Below, piece after piece: positions 1 to 8,646 of a DNA stretch of 64,000 bases; position 1 is the stretch's first letter, and each line of letters starts with the position of its first letter. Made by a program: the position numbers and the translations under genes. The stretch is taken from positions 1 to 64,000 of the forward strand of contig NZ_SNWD01000014.1 in the NCBI RefSeq assembly GCF_004361835.1, given 5' to 3'. The stretch comes from Stakelama pacifica. GTDB lineage: Bacteria > Pseudomonadota > Alphaproteobacteria > Sphingomonadales > Sphingomonadaceae. The notes under the pieces were generated by a model. It was given only the letters and a program-made list of their open reading frames with translations. It was not told the origin of the DNA and made no database searches.

Positions 1-56
1 CACCGCAAGCTCGCCGCTTAACATCCATCCCCTGACGAGGCCCGCACTCCGCTAAT

Positions 57-437
57 TTACGCCGCGAGTCGTGCCAAATGTTCTGACGACGGACAAGCGG
101 CACCGAGGAAGGTCAGCAGGATAGGTGTACGCATCCACCGCAATGGTCCGATCCCGGTCGCTTCGATTACTGCCAGCTCACCGCGCACGGCAAGTTGACG
201 GATCGTCATACCGACAGCGAGATAAATACCCACCAGGACACCAATACCGGCATATTCGGGCAGCAGTCCGAGTACGGTCTGTCGTACAATATAGCCGCGC
301 TGGCCCGAAAGCCGCGTGATGTCGAGGAGCCGCGGAATATGCTCCAGAATCATTAGCAACATGATTATCCCCACCACGCTTCCGAAGCGCCCCAGCGCGA
401 GGCTGAGCACGTAACGATCAATTCGGGCAAGAAGCAT
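57..437 (-). pseudogene. LptF/LptG (YjgP/YjgQ)-type permease, truncated
   Basis: Only about 126 residues can be read. The start MLLARIDRYVLS, a hydrophobic helix around residues 15-35 and the stretch GELAVIEATGIGPLRWM match the N-terminus of LptF/LptG permeases, which carry lipopolysaccharide from the inner membrane to the LptA bridge and are normally 350-400 residues long. An in-frame TAA at 57-59 ends the frame just after the second or third helix, where the family would continue. One of the other frames stays open to the window edge, so a frameshift near 80-110 is possible. The start lies about 10 bases after the glycosyltransferase stop, so it is the last gene of the minus-strand operon. 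The family assignment is fairly firm. Whether the break is biological or a base error cannot be told here. Confidence 0.6.
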
Positions 438-447
438 GATCGCCCGA

Positions 448-1617
448 TCAGGCGACCGCCAGCGCAGACTGCGCCAGGGCGTGGTAAAGTGCGAAAAGTT
501 CGCGGAAATGCTGTTCCACACTTCGCGCCGCCGGAGCGATTCTTGATGAAGAGCCGCCGTGCGGCAGTTCGAGGATCGCACGTACCACATCGGCCGTGTC
601 CGTAGGGCGGAAACCAAGCGCCGGATCGTGGCGGACAAAATCCCCAGCGCCCCCACCACGCGGTGCAATAACCGGAATGCCGCTGGCGTGGGCCTCGGCG
701 GCGATCATGCCGAAAGTTTCTGCTTCGCACCCGTGTAGTAGGGCATCAGCGCTGGCCAGAATGGTGGCGAACAGCTCGCGATCGCGCACAGGCTGCAACA
801 GGCGCACGTGCGGATTGCCGTCGATGACACGGAGGATCTTCTTATGTGCCCGCCCCTCCCCGAAAATAACGAGGCCGATCTGGCGCTGCCGCCCGGCGAC
901 TGTGGCCGCCTCGACCAGCATCGGAATGCGTTTCTCCGTGGCGAGCCTGCCTGCACTTACGAGCAAAGTGGCATCGGGGGGGAGCTCGCATGTCGCCAGC
1001 AGAATGGTACGCACGCATTCCTGCCGCTTGCCAGGAGAGAACAGGCCTGGCTCGACCCCCATGGGTAGTGTCACTGCGTTGGGTACGCCCCCATCCTGCA
1101 GCCTTTTTGTAAGGCTTGAATTGGCTGCGACGACCACGTCGAATTCCCTGCCAAATCGGCGCAGGCGACGCCAGAACCAGTCGAAAGCCCGGTCGATCGA
1201 ATTCGGCGCGGCAAGGCCCTCGAACCAGCGATAGGCGTGCGCCGCCAGCGGGTCCGAATGCATCACGAGGCTTCGTGGCACGCGGCGCGGGTACTCGGCC
1301 ACGAACTGAGCGCTCTTCCAAGGCGAGGAGGCTTCAATGAAATCGGGTTGCAGGCGATCGAGCGCGGCATGCACGGAGCCCCGGTCGGTAAATGCGAAGT
1401 ACTTCCGGTCGAGCGGAAAATTCGGAGACTGCAGCCTGACGATCCGGGACGATGGTGAGACCTGCTGCACTCCATTTTTTGCTCCTGGGGCAAGAATCGT
1501 GATTTCTTGCCCCAGCAACTCGGCCAGCCGCAGCTTCTGCTCGATATAGGTGCGGATACCGCCACCCTCGGGCGAATAGAAACCGCAGACATCGACGATA
1601 TGCATTCTGTCAATCAC
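448..1617 (-). CDS. GT4-type glycosyltransferase
   Basis: This 389-residue protein has the two-lobed GT-B plan. The N-terminal glycine-rich loop YSPEGGGIRTYI (about residues 14-25) is typical of the acceptor domain. In the C-terminal donor domain, LLVSAGRLATEKR (about residue 220) and the E-x7-E region HGCEAETFGMIAAEA (about residue 294) are the signature of family 4 glycosyl transferases, which move a sugar from a nucleotide-activated donor to an envelope acceptor. There is no signal peptide, so it acts at the cytoplasmic face. Met5 (1605) is an alternative start. It overlaps the stop of the DUF2141 gene by 8 bases and is followed closely by an LptF/G-like gene, which suggests a role in modifying a lipid or polysaccharide of the envelope. 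The donor and acceptor are unknown. Confidence 0.85.
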   Translation of the reverse strand: MIDRMHIVDVCGFYSPEGGGIRTYIEQKLRLAELLGQEITILAPGAKNGVQQVSPSSRIVRLQSPNFPLDRKYFAFTDRGSVHAALDRLQPDFIEASSPWKSAQFVAEYPRRVPRSLVMHSDPLAAHAYRWFEGLAAPNSIDRAFDWFWRRLRRFGREFDVVVAANSSLTKRLQDGGVPNAVTLPMGVEPGLFSPGKRQECVRTILLATCELPPDATLLVSAGRLATEKRIPMLVEAATVAGRQRQIGLVIFGEGRAHKKILRVIDGNPHVRLLQPVRDRELFATILASADALLHGCEAETFGMIAAEAHASGIPVIAPRGGGAGDFVRHDPALGFRPTDTADVVRAILELPHGGSSSRIAPAARSVEQHFRELFALYHALAQSALAVA

Positions 1618-2134
1618 CCTCCAAGGGGCGCAGGCGCAGTCCGCGCAGGTAATTCAGGACGATGGTGATCTTTGTGCGCCCGCTGCCTGCCACTGCTACG
1701 GCTTCTTCAGCGTCCGGCTGGCTGAAGCCGAGGCGGGGGTTGCCGGCGAAACCTATTCCATCGCGGCGCCAGTTGAAGCGGCGATCCGAATTGCGATCGT
1801 GAAGCAAAGCGAGGGAATAGCGACCGGGTCGTGGAACCCGGATGCACAGCTCCGGATTTTCCGTCCGGGGTACCGGCACTTCGACGCGGCGAAAGGTCTT
1901 GCCGGCGGAAATGAGGATATTGTCATCCTCAAGGAAATCATCGTCATTCGCAGGATAAACCTCGAGCTTGAGGCGCCCGACCTGGTCTCGCAGGCCCGCG
2001 ACGTTGACAATGAAAGCCGGGCCAGTCTCGTCGGGACGACAACGCCCCGCCGCTTGACCCAGATCAGGAGTGGAAGGCACGATCGCCGCAGATTGCAACA
2101 CGGCGAGGGCGACAAGGCTAAGCTTTAGAGGCAC
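1610..2134 (-). CDS. secreted DUF2141 family protein
   Basis: A 174-residue protein with an N-terminal signal peptide (hydrophobic residues 4-19, cleavage probably before residue 28). The body is a beta-rich DUF2141 domain: VAGLRDQVGRLKLEVYPAND opens it, a proline/glycine turn GRYSLALLHDRNSDRRFN follows, and GIGFAGNPRLGFSQPD is the typical central motif. The biochemical role of the family is not known; members are periplasmic and often sit beside polysaccharide or lipid genes. It is translationally coupled on both sides: its start overlaps the upstream membrane-protein gene by 17 bases, and its stop overlaps the glycosyltransferase start. The domain assignment is confident, while a function within the operon is inference only. 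Confidence 0.8.
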   Translation of the reverse strand: MPLKLSLVALAVLQSAAIVPSTPDLGQAAGRCRPDETGPAFIVNVAGLRDQVGRLKLEVYPANDDDFLEDDNILISAGKTFRRVEVPVPRTENPELCIRVPRPGRYSLALLHDRNSDRRFNWRRDGIGFAGNPRLGFSQPDAEEAVAVAGSGRTKITIVLNYLRGLRLRPLEGD

Positions 2135-3053
2135 GACGGCGCTCTCCTTTGATCAGGTCGGAGACGGCGAAGCCCAGCCCGAGGCACAGGTTGGCGCAGA
2201 GGATCAGCCCGGCCATCATCGCCATCAGTTCGGAAATCTGCGCTTCCTGCCCCACGACCAGGACTGCCACGCCCGCAAAGGCGATGTCCTTGTTGGGCAG
2301 GAAAGGAAGACGCGAGATCAGCAAGCGGACAGCCGCCAGCATCACCCACCAACCGAGGGAAACATCTGGAAGCACAAGATGCCACAGTGCGGACGAAATC
2401 AGTGTCGTGGCGACGATACGTCCGACGTGCACGGCGAAGACCATCCGCAACTCGTTACGGGTCAGCGAGAACAACGATTTACGCCAGATCATCATCGCCA
2501 GTGACGTGGCGACCACGAACACCAGAGACCATGCACCGGCATCGCCATATTGGCCCAGAGAAAGAAGGTCGAGGAAGGGAATAGCGAGCAAGACCAGGAC
2601 CAGCGTCATGAGGTTCCCAGCCGCAGCGGAAAGCACCGCCACATCCTTGACCGCGCCAAATGGCGAACCTTCGATACGGCAGCTTCTCCGTGCCCAGGCA
2701 TAGAACCACGCCTCGCCAAGGTAACCGAGCAGTAGCTCGTTATAGATCAGCTTCCGGGTAAGGGCGCCCAACGCGGCGGCGCCCACCTTCCACAATTTAT
2801 TGAAGATGTAGAACTCGCTTAACGGGCCAGCCATGATGCCCAGCGCGAACAGCGCCCAGAAGTGCAATGTTACGGGCACCAGCGAAACGATCTGGTGCGG
2901 ATCTATTGCTCGCATCTGGTACAGCGTCGCGGCGATGACCAGTAGCGAGAGGACTAAGGTAAGCGCCTGAGTCCAATTGGAAGCCGATCGGCGATCCTGA
3001 GCCAGCAAGGGGATCATTTCGCCGCTGATCGGCAGAAGAATCGGTTGAGACAT
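2118..3053 (-). CDS. polytopic membrane protein, family not recognised
   Basis: The protein is 311 residues from the chosen ATG (MSQPILLPISG). A longer frame begins 20 codons upstream without typical coding character. About eight hydrophobic segments can be seen, the first two near residues 32-50 and 62-80. The loop between them and the following segment reads SEFYIFNKLWKVG and is rich in aromatic and basic residues. There is no signal peptide. The overall pattern recalls LPG-synthase-type flippase or transporter membrane domains, but I cannot name a family. It is the first gene of the operon with the DUF2141 protein, the GT4 enzyme and the LptF/G fragment, so a part in lipid-linked envelope synthesis or transport is plausible but unproven. 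Confidence 0.7.
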   Translation of the reverse strand: MSQPILLPISGEMIPLLAQDRRSASNWTQALTLVLSLLVIAATLYQMRAIDPHQIVSLVPVTLHFWALFALGIMAGPLSEFYIFNKLWKVGAAALGALTRKLIYNELLLGYLGEAWFYAWARRSCRIEGSPFGAVKDVAVLSAAAGNLMTLVLVLLAIPFLDLLSLGQYGDAGAWSLVFVVATSLAMMIWRKSLFSLTRNELRMVFAVHVGRIVATTLISSALWHLVLPDVSLGWWVMLAAVRLLISRLPFLPNKDIAFAGVAVLVVGQEAQISELMAMMAGLILCANLCLGLGFAVSDLIKGERRRASKA

Positions 3054-3241
3054 CAAGGCGCCTTCGTGTCCAGTTCCGCCGCTAGACGCCGCAGCCCCGC
3101 CGTAACCGCACACAAGAATTTCCAGCTTTAGCTTCTATGCGATCAGTCGCTCCACGATCACACGCTTTCGCCTTCAGATGGGGCAGCGGCATTCTACGGT
3201 CGCGACCGGCGCGGGGCTTGCCCTCCATATGCTCTTGCCGG

Positions 3242-4075
3242 TCAGAAAGTGTAGGTCAGGAAAGCCGTCCCTGTAGGAGCGGTCTTCTTCTGGACGATCG
3301 GGCTGTCCTTCACATTGCCCATCAGCGTTGTGACGCTGCCTCCCACACCGATGCCGATATGGTCCGTCAGTCGATATTGCAGCATAAGCTCGGCATCCGC
3401 ATCCAGGAAACCGGCACCGGGGCGAAACTGCCGAAGGCCCGATTCCTGTGCCTGAGATTCACTCACGCCGTAGAACCGATCATTGTGTTTGGCGTTTGCC
3501 CACCTCGCTCCGATCGAGGGCGTGATGAACAGTCGCTCATTAACGATGATGTCGCGCGATAGGCTGAAATCGACAATCATGCCCTTCGTGTTCCCCGCGA
3601 ATATTTGGGTAAGGCCTGTCGTGACCTCGAAACCGAACTGCCGAATGCTGAAGAATCCGCGGACACCAGCTCCCAGGTCGACCTTGTTGAACTGGTTCGG
3701 CACATCCTCCCGGTCATAGCTATCGAAAATTGGGACGACACCGGCACCGACCGTGAATGTTTCCGTATCTATCGGCGCGACGCCAATTCCGTTCTCGAAA
3801 TTGACGAAGAAGACGCCGCGCTTGATGTCGGCCGCCAGTATCGGTTGGAATTGATAGCTCCTCGCGCCCATATAGTCGGGCTGATACATTCCCCCGGCAC
3901 CAATCGTTATATGATCTTCTTCGGGGCCGTCCTCTGCAGCGTATACAGACGCTGGATCAGGAGCCATGAGCGGCGACTCGATGTCCACTGACCGTTGGGC
4001 TAGCGCCGAAGTGGCCCACAGCAAGCCGCCTGCAGAAAGAATGAAACGACTGTAAAGAGCAAGTTTCTGACGCAT
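3242..4075 (-). CDS. MipA/OmpV family outer-membrane protein
   Basis: A 277-residue protein starting at MRQKLALYSRF, with a signal peptide ending in TSALA-Q near residue 26. The mature part has the MipA/OmpV layout: ITIGAGGMYQPDYMGARSYQ is the first strand and plug signature, alternating hydrophobic and polar strands follow, and the chain ends in TAFLTYTF with the terminal phenylalanine needed for BAM-dependent insertion. MipA in E. coli scaffolds murein enzymes, while OmpV homologues are 12-strand porin-like barrels; which role applies here cannot be told. It is monocistronic, with 188 bases separating its stop from the start of the membrane protein downstream. A longer in-frame start 20 codons earlier would prepend a basic, non-signal stretch and was rejected. 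Confidence 0.85.
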   Translation of the reverse strand: MRQKLALYSRFILSAGGLLWATSALAQRSVDIESPLMAPDPASVYAAEDGPEEDHITIGAGGMYQPDYMGARSYQFQPILAADIKRGVFFVNFENGIGVAPIDTETFTVGAGVVPIFDSYDREDVPNQFNKVDLGAGVRGFFSIRQFGFEVTTGLTQIFAGNTKGMIVDFSLSRDIIVNERLFITPSIGARWANAKHNDRFYGVSESQAQESGLRQFRPGAGFLDADAELMLQYRLTDHIGIGVGGSVTTLMGNVKDSPIVQKKTAPTGTAFLTYTF

Positions 4076-4904
4076 GTCGATCCTCGGATATGATGGATAT
4101 TGCGATTTCCGCCGTCGGCGGCATTCGGTGTGCAAGCTGTTGATCAGCCCGTTTATGTCGCTCGAATCAGCTGGTGCTCGGTTCGTGACAGCCGGCTAAG
4201 CGCACCGTTCGAAAGGTCACTGTCCTGATGGCTTCGCCGCACCCCGGCTCCAGGAACTGCAGACCGAGAGCCTTCCTGCCAGCGCCTTGATTTAAGGCGG
4301 TGGGCGAGCCCGACTTTGTTCGAAATGCGGGCCGTGTTGCGTCGAGGCAGCGCCGCGATTCACGTGCGGAGAAGCAAGTTGCCATGTTGGTGTCTCCATT
4401 TGCCTCTGAGACGCCGAGCGGATCGCAGACCCGCACCAGGGCGGCGCGGATCCGCACTCAGTTTACGACCGCTGGATGAGCTGGCTTCCCGCCGCAGCGC
4501 CGTCGCCCGTGCCAATGTTAAAGCGGGGAGACGCGGCTGAGTGCGCTGCATATGCGCTGCAGCCTCGCACGGCGGCTTGCGCGGGACGGCGAGCAATTCC
4601 TGCAACTCGGTCTGGTGAAGGAGGCGGCGGAGTGCTGACGGATTTGTTCCGGCAAGCAACGCGGCTCTCTGGCCGTCATTGCGACGCGATTCCGACAAGC
4701 CCCCGATGATGATGTTGATGGTCTTATTGGAGACGGGAAACGTGTAAGTCCGTCGATACGCCGCCAAAGCGTGCGGGAAACAACGCCCGGGGGCGGCCAT
4801 GGCGGCGGATGATTTTCTCTATCGGCCGATCGGGTGCCCGGCTGCGGCCATGGCCCCCGCCGACATGAAAGCCGAACGGCATCATTCGATACGATGAGGC
4901 TGCA
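4076..4904. other. intergenic region, no supported gene
   Basis: About 830 bases separate the MipA gene from the amidohydrolase. Several short open frames exist on both strands (the longest is 4360-4800, minus), but none has recognisable domains, a good ribosome site or the codon-position bias of its neighbours. The stretch could be the relic of a lost gene. The first 100 bases should hold the MipA promoter. Confidence 0.5.
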
Positions 4905-6047
4905 TCAGACTTTGATGCCGAACAGCTTTTCCGCATTCCGGAACGCGATTTTTTCCTTGGCTTCACGGGGCAGATCGACTGCCCGAAACCAGTCGGTTCC
5001 ATGCTTCATGTCGGCAAACGGGTAGTCAATCGCAAACATCACCCGGTCGACGTCGACGTACCTCAATAAAAGGTGAAGCAGTTCATCCTGAAAGAATGCG
5101 CTGGTCGTATACCAGAAATTATCACTGAAGTACTGGCCGAGAGGCTTATTTAGCGAATCTTTGGTCGACTCGCTCATATCCCCCACGATACGCTCGTAGT
5201 AGAATGGAAGCCCCTCCCCCATGTGACCGACAATCATCTGCAGCCTGGGGAATCTGTCAAACGTCCCGGTGATGATCAGTCGAAGGCATTGAGTCAGCGC
5301 TTCCTGGTGCCATCCGTATCCCGAGCCGCTGAAGATGTAGTTTTGGAAGGTTTGGTCGTTGCCTGGCCGTGTAGTGCGGTAGTAAATATCGAAGACTGCT
5401 TCCGGTGGATAACCGGGATGTAGGTATATGGGCACATCAAGTGCCTCGGCACGGGCCAGAAGAGGGTCAAAGTCGGGGTGGTCGAGAAATTTCGTTCCGA
5501 TGAAGCCGTTGGTCATGGCTCCCACAAAGCCGTCTTCCCGAACGGCGCGTTCCAGTTCGTCCGCTGATGCCTCGGGGTCCTGAAGAGGCAGGGTCGCATA
5601 GGCCTGGTAACGCTTGGGATAGGTGGCCATCGGTCCGGCGGCGATCATCTTGTTAAGACGATACGCAAAATCGATGCCTTCCTGACCGGGCACATTTTGC
5701 ACGCCCGGTGTGTGTGCGGAGAGCACCTGAATATTGACCCCCGCCTCATCCATTGCGCCGATGCGGCCAGCGCCGAGTTCAAGAAGACCGGTTCCCTTGA
5801 GGTACTCTATGTGTTCATCGTTGATGGCGTTCCGCGCGATCAGTTCGTCGGTGGTATAGGTCTCTTCAGTGGCAATGAACTTCAGATCCTGGTCTCGCAA
5901 CGCGATGACCGAAGGCTCTGCCGCGGCGGCGCGGGCGGCCATAGCGGGTGCGGACAATCCCGCTCCAGCACCAACTGCAGCCGCACCGCTCAGAAAGCTG
6001 CGGCGTTCCATCGCTAGGCTCTTGAGGCGTTTTTCAATCGGACTCAT
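4905..6047 (-). CDS. Tat-exported amidohydrolase (amidohydrolase_2 / ACMSD-like decarboxylase superfamily)
   Basis: The protein is 380 residues. The N-terminus carries a twin-arginine signal (MERRSFLSGAAAVGAG, residues 13-28, then an alanine-rich h-region ending near residue 43), so it is folded in the cytoplasm and exported. The rest is a TIM-barrel amidohydrolase_2 domain. YLHPGYPPEAV (about residue 218) holds a metal or substrate histidine, MIVGHMGEGLPFYYER a second, and FAIDYPFADM the barrel-end aspartate. This is the pattern of 2,3-dihydroxybenzoate and gamma-resorcylate decarboxylases and related lactonases. An AGGAGAG-like ribosome site sits 7 bases before the chosen ATG. It stands alone, transcribed away from the IS elements. 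The substrate is unknown; decarboxylation or hydrolysis of an aromatic acid is the best guess. Confidence 0.8.
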   Translation of the reverse strand: MSPIEKRLKSLAMERRSFLSGAAAVGAGAGLSAPAMAARAAAAEPSVIALRDQDLKFIATEETYTTDELIARNAINDEHIEYLKGTGLLELGAGRIGAMDEAGVNIQVLSAHTPGVQNVPGQEGIDFAYRLNKMIAAGPMATYPKRYQAYATLPLQDPEASADELERAVREDGFVGAMTNGFIGTKFLDHPDFDPLLARAEALDVPIYLHPGYPPEAVFDIYYRTTRPGNDQTFQNYIFSGSGYGWHQEALTQCLRLIITGTFDRFPRLQMIVGHMGEGLPFYYERIVGDMSESTKDSLNKPLGQYFSDNFWYTTSAFFQDELLHLLLRYVDVDRVMFAIDYPFADMKHGTDWFRAVDLPREAKEKIAFRNAEKLFGIKV

Positions 6048-6657
6048 GTCAATCTCTCCTCAATCCCTGCCGAGCACGGTGTAGATTCATTTCCGGGATT
6101 CTGCCCATTTGGGGACAGACGAAGCGCTGCGCTTTCAAGGCCGAGCGGTTCGAAGCTGTAGACCGGAATGGTGGCCGCATACCGGCTAGACGCCGGTCCT
6201 ATCCGAAACCCGCATTCGGTTACGGCGCGTGCAGTTGTGGTCTGCGGTGCGTGCCCGGGAACGGGATCGTCGGAGCAACGATCGACTTCTTAGGTGGTTA
6301 GTCCCAGCATGTGATGGTGTAAGATTGTCATCATCGCAGCGGAGGGAGTTATGGGCCAGGTTCTCCACGGCAGCGCCAGGACCACGCACGCCATTCGAGC
6401 AGAGTTACAGCAATCGCAAGCTTCGGTCGCGCACCTCGCCAGGAAGTACGGGATCAACGAGAAAACGGTCCTGAAGTGGCGCAAGCGGCAATCGCTCGAA
6501 GACATGCCGATGGGACCGAAGGAGCGGCGTAGCACCGTGCTCTCGCCAATGGAGGAAGCCGCGATCGTCGCGCTGCGGGTGCAGGCACGGCTACCACTGG
6601 GACTGTCAGGAATTTTGTGCGCGAGGCCATAAGGATGGACAAGGAAGGACCATCGAT

Positions 6658-7897
6658 ATGGCAATCGACAAGGACGTTTTGGATCAGCTGCTGGCTGGCC
6701 GTGAACTGCGGGAGCTGTTCGCAAAAGATGGGCTGATCGGCGAGTTGAAGAAGGCGCTGTCGGAGCGGATGCTGTCAGCGGAGCTGGACGATCATCTGGA
6801 AAGCGAAGGCGCCGAAGGCGCTATAAATCGTCGCAACGGCTCGTCGAAGAAGACGATGCTGACGGGCACGTCGAAGGTAACACTGGACGTTCCGCGCGAC
6901 CGGGCCGGGACGTTCGACCCGAAGCTGATCGCCAAATACCAACGCCGCTTCCCCGACTTCGACGACAAGATCGTGTCGATGTACGCGCGCGGGATGACGG
7001 TGCGCGAGATCCGGGGGCATCTCGAGGAACTGTACGGGATCGAGGTATCGCCGGACCTGATCTCGACGATGACCGACGCCGTTCTGGAGGCCGTCGCCGA
7101 GTGGCAGGGCCGACCGCTCGACGCGTGCTACCCGCTGCGTCGTCGGGTCGATGATCCCCCGGATCATCGCCTGATCCTCCTCCGTCTTCGACGCGATCCG
7201 CGGCAAAATCCGCGACGAGGGCTTCGTTCGCAACAAGGCGGTGTACATCGCGCTCGGTATCCTTCCCGACGGCAAGAAGGATATCCTGGGCATCTGGATC
7301 GAGCAGACCGAGGGCGCCAAGGTTTGGCTGTGCGTCATGAACGAGCTCAAGAATCGCGGTGTCGCCGATATCCTGATCGCGGTCGTCGATGGTCTGAAGG
7401 GCTTCCCGGAAGTGATCAACGCCGCGTTCCCCGAAACGATCGTTCAAACCTGCATCGTCCACCTGCTCAGGAACAGCATGAGCTTCGCGTCGTGGAAGGA
7501 TCGCAAGCCGATCGCCCAGGCGCTGAGAAGTGTCTACCGCGCCGAAACCGCCGAGGCCGGTCTGGCGGCGCTGGACGCGTTCGAGGCGGGCCATTGGGGC
7601 AAGCGGCACCCCGCCATCGCCCAGAGCTAGCGGCATTGGGACCAGGTGATCCCGTTCTTCGCGTTCCCCGAAGGTGTGCGCCGGATCATCTACACCACCA
7701 ACGCAATCGAGGCGCTGAACTCGAAGCTGCGGCGCGCGGTGCGAACCCGCGGTCACTTCCCCGGTGACGACGCCGCGATGAAGCTGCTATACCTCGTGCT
7801 CAACAAGGCTGCCGAGGACTGGAAACGGCCGCCGCGCGAGTGGGCCGACGCAAAGACCCCGTTCGCCGTGATCTTCGGCGAACGGTTCGTCATCTGA
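6658..7897 (+). pseudogene. IS256-family (mutator-type) transposase, inactivated
   Basis: The frame from 6658 encodes a typical IS256 N-terminus: MAIDKDVLDQLLAGRELREL, the basic block NRRNGSSKKTM, and the DNA-binding region FPDFDDKIVSMYARGMTVREI. After DACYPL (about 7137) roughly 45 bases not expected in the family shift the frame. The protein then resumes in another frame with VYIALGILPDGKKDILGIW and the DDE-domain block VDGLKGFPEVINAAFPET. A TAG at 7628-7630 replaces a tryptophan codon before RHWDQVIPFFAFP. The C-terminal part (7646-7897) has IIYTTNAIEALNSKLRRAVR and ends normally. The copy cannot make an active transposase. Confidence 0.9.
7150..7168. repeat. perfect hairpin inside an anomalous insert in the IS256 transposase
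   Basis: GATGATCC (7150-7157), a CCC loop and GGATCATC (7161-7168) form a perfect 8-bp stem. It lies within the approximately 45 bases (about 7138-7183) that interrupt the conserved DACYPL / VFDAIR junction of the transposase. Confidence 0.7.
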
Positions 7898-8646
7898 TGA
7901 CGATCACTGGCCTCGCGCACAAAATATCGGACAGTCCCCTACCACTCGACGATGTCTATATCGCCCTCAAGCGATGTGATCCCGCATCTGAGCCGCTCAT
8001 CGCTACATCGCTGCCTGCAACGGCATGGGGTCAGCCGGTTGCCCAGGGCCGATCGCGAGAAGCCAAAGAAGTTCAAGAACTACGAGATCGGCTACTTTCA
8101 CATCGACATTGCCGAACTGCGCTACGAAGATGGCAAGGCCTACCTCTATGTCGCCGTGGACCGCACGTCGAAGCTGGTCTTCGCGCGTATCTATCGCAGG
8201 GCGACGAAGCTGGTCGCTGCCGGCTTCCTGAAGGCGATGATCAGGACCGTGCCCTACAAGATCCACACCATCCTGACGGATAATGGCGTGCAGTTCGTCC
8301 AGCGCGAACGCGGTGCACAGGGCCTGACCTTCCCGCACATCTTCGGGCGCGTATGCCAGGAGAATGGTATCGAGCACCGCCTGACAAAGCCCTGCCATCC
8401 CTGGACCAACGGTCAGGCCGAACGCATGGTCCGGACTATCAAGGACGCGACCGTCAAATCCTTCCACTATGCCTCGATCAACGAATTGCGACGACACGTC
8501 CGCGACTGGCTGATCGCCTACAACTTCGCAAGGCAACTCAAGGCGCTCAAGTTCCGAACGCCCTACGAAGCAGTCGAGGAACTCTGGAAATCAAAGCCAG
8601 ATGTCTTTATCGTCAAACCCAACCATCACATGCTGGGACTAAACAT

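Larger units (their letters stand above)
6599..7938 (+). mobile_element. IS256-family insertion sequence nested in IS481
   Basis: The element is 1340 bases. The left end (6599-6628) and the reverse complement of the right end (7909-7938) both start GGGACTGTC and agree at about 27 of 30 positions, including ATTTTGTGCGCGAGGCC. An 8-base direct repeat, CTACCACT, flanks it at 6591-6598 and 7939-7946. That is the 8-9 bp duplication expected for IS256, so this is a genuine transposition into the IS481 transposase gene rather than a rearrangement. Confidence 0.92.

Noticed and set aside
4360..4800. 146-codon minus-strand frame in the MipA-amidohydrolase gap
   Set aside because: No domain, no ribosome site, and low-complexity composition.
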